Origin: Lingula anatina
Taxonomy: Eukaryota; Brachiopoda; Lingulata; Lingulida; Lingulidae
DNA length: 44,373 bases
Direction of reading: 5' to 3'
Assembly (NCBI RefSeq): GCF_001039355.2
Contig: NW_019773661.1
Location: 1-44,373, forward strand
The notes under the pieces were generated by a model, which was not told where the DNA came from, ran no database searches, and was given only the letters and a program-made list of their open reading frames with translations. Of the stretch, positions 43,705 through 44,373 are shown piece after piece. Position numbers and translations under genes: made by a program. How positions within the stretch are numbered: the first letter of the stretch is position 1; each line of letters begins with the position of its first letter.

Positions 43705-44373
43705 CTGTAAAGAAACGAGCTCATTAGTCTAGTATCAAACTACGACACAGTCGGTACAATGTAGCCTATAGGTTCAGGGGCCTGTTATACTGAAGAATTT
43801 GGTCTTAATGTAACCGTCTTTGGTTACCTATTTGTTAAGTGGCTGGTACACAAAAGGAACGCAGCAGCCAACGTTGTAGTTTCTAGAAGTCTTTGTTCCT
43901 CATACACGGGCTATAGGTCTGGCACGCAGACATAAACAGCCTCGACGATCTCCCCGGGGTCTCTCTGTCTACATCTGAGTGATGTAAGAGCTAGCGTCTT
44001 TACCTACCGTCTCTCGGCCGTCTCTCTCTCTCTGCACCTGGGAGTAACGGACTTTATACAGGAGATCACACCGATTCCTGTATGCCACTATTCTATCAAG
44101 CGTGTCTTATAATAAAGTAAATTTGTCATCTTCCAGTACTATTATTTTCATACAAAGATACTGGCTAAATAACATATTTTACTTTGCTCTATCTTTGTTT
44201 ATATGTTCGTGTCCAGTGGTAAAACAATATCAATAAAACAAAATGCTAGGTTGCATTATATCTTTTAGTTGCCCCAAACATTAAATTTATTCCGCGGGTA
44301 GGAAGGTTACATAACGCTCGGACCTGGGGTTGGCTTTAACCAAATTATCTCAGGCAGGCCCGTAGCCGGGGGG
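43705..44373. other. Mutarotase intron or upstream sequence at the window edge
   Basis: No exon was recognised. The missing N-terminal exons of the mutarotase should lie to the right of this window or be undetected here. Confidence 0.5.

Noticed and set aside
1-44373. CRISPR arrays, bacterial operons, phage or viral genes
   Set aside because: The window shows spliced animal genes; no spaced direct repeats of CRISPR type and no viral or prokaryotic gene was seen.

Overview
The window is animal nuclear DNA: AT-rich, intron-dense, with GT-AG introns, dinucleotide microsatellites, a tRNA-derived SINE and MITE-like inverted repeats. The protein sequences fit an invertebrate bilaterian, perhaps a mollusc or other lophotrochozoan; that placement is a low-confidence impression. 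It is draft assembly sequence, with a 492-base run of N at 15428-15919 and single N characters at 11579, 18218 and 20320 where the sequence jumps between related segments. All gene models below were built by hand from splice sites, reading phase and family motifs.

Left part (1-6781, + strand): the 3' two thirds of an aminoacylase-1 gene (ACY1, M20 metallopeptidase). Its penultimate exon is present as two tandem 61-nt versions that look mutually exclusive. A SINE and two inverted-repeat elements lie in its introns.

Middle part (about 8.1-27.9 kb): a phytanoyl-CoA dioxygenase (PhyH)-family gene on the - strand. Its six 5' exons (25102-27909) carry the HxD iron motif. Its last three exons carry the distal His and the 2-oxoglutarate Arg, and they occur as separate cassettes (8772-10195, 11811-12945, and a truncated one at 19592-20284). 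A divergent protein kinase gene on the + strand (complete copy 20951-24198, 10 exons, 338 aa) sits between the PhyH 5' exons and the 3' cassettes, so it appears nested in a PhyH intron on the opposite strand. The segment [PhyH 3' exons + kinase 5' exons] recurs, giving three further partial kinase copies. Four blocks are recognisable. They differ by indels, intron-repeat number and substitutions, and may be tandem paralogues, alternative haplotypes laid end to end, or both. One block carries a junction where about 8.1 kb holding the ACY1 exons is absent.

Right part (28-44 kb): a three-exon - strand gene for a 216-aa charged, helical protein of unknown function (30557-36169); a four-exon + strand classical short-chain dehydrogenase (39315-41889, 287 aa, complete N-S-Y-K tetrad); and the three 3' exons of an aldose 1-epimerase/galactose mutarotase gene (- strand, 42569-43704), convergent with the dehydrogenase. 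The rest is intron, UTR or intergenic sequence with microsatellites, two G-quadruplex-prone tracts and a perfect 102-bp tandem duplication.
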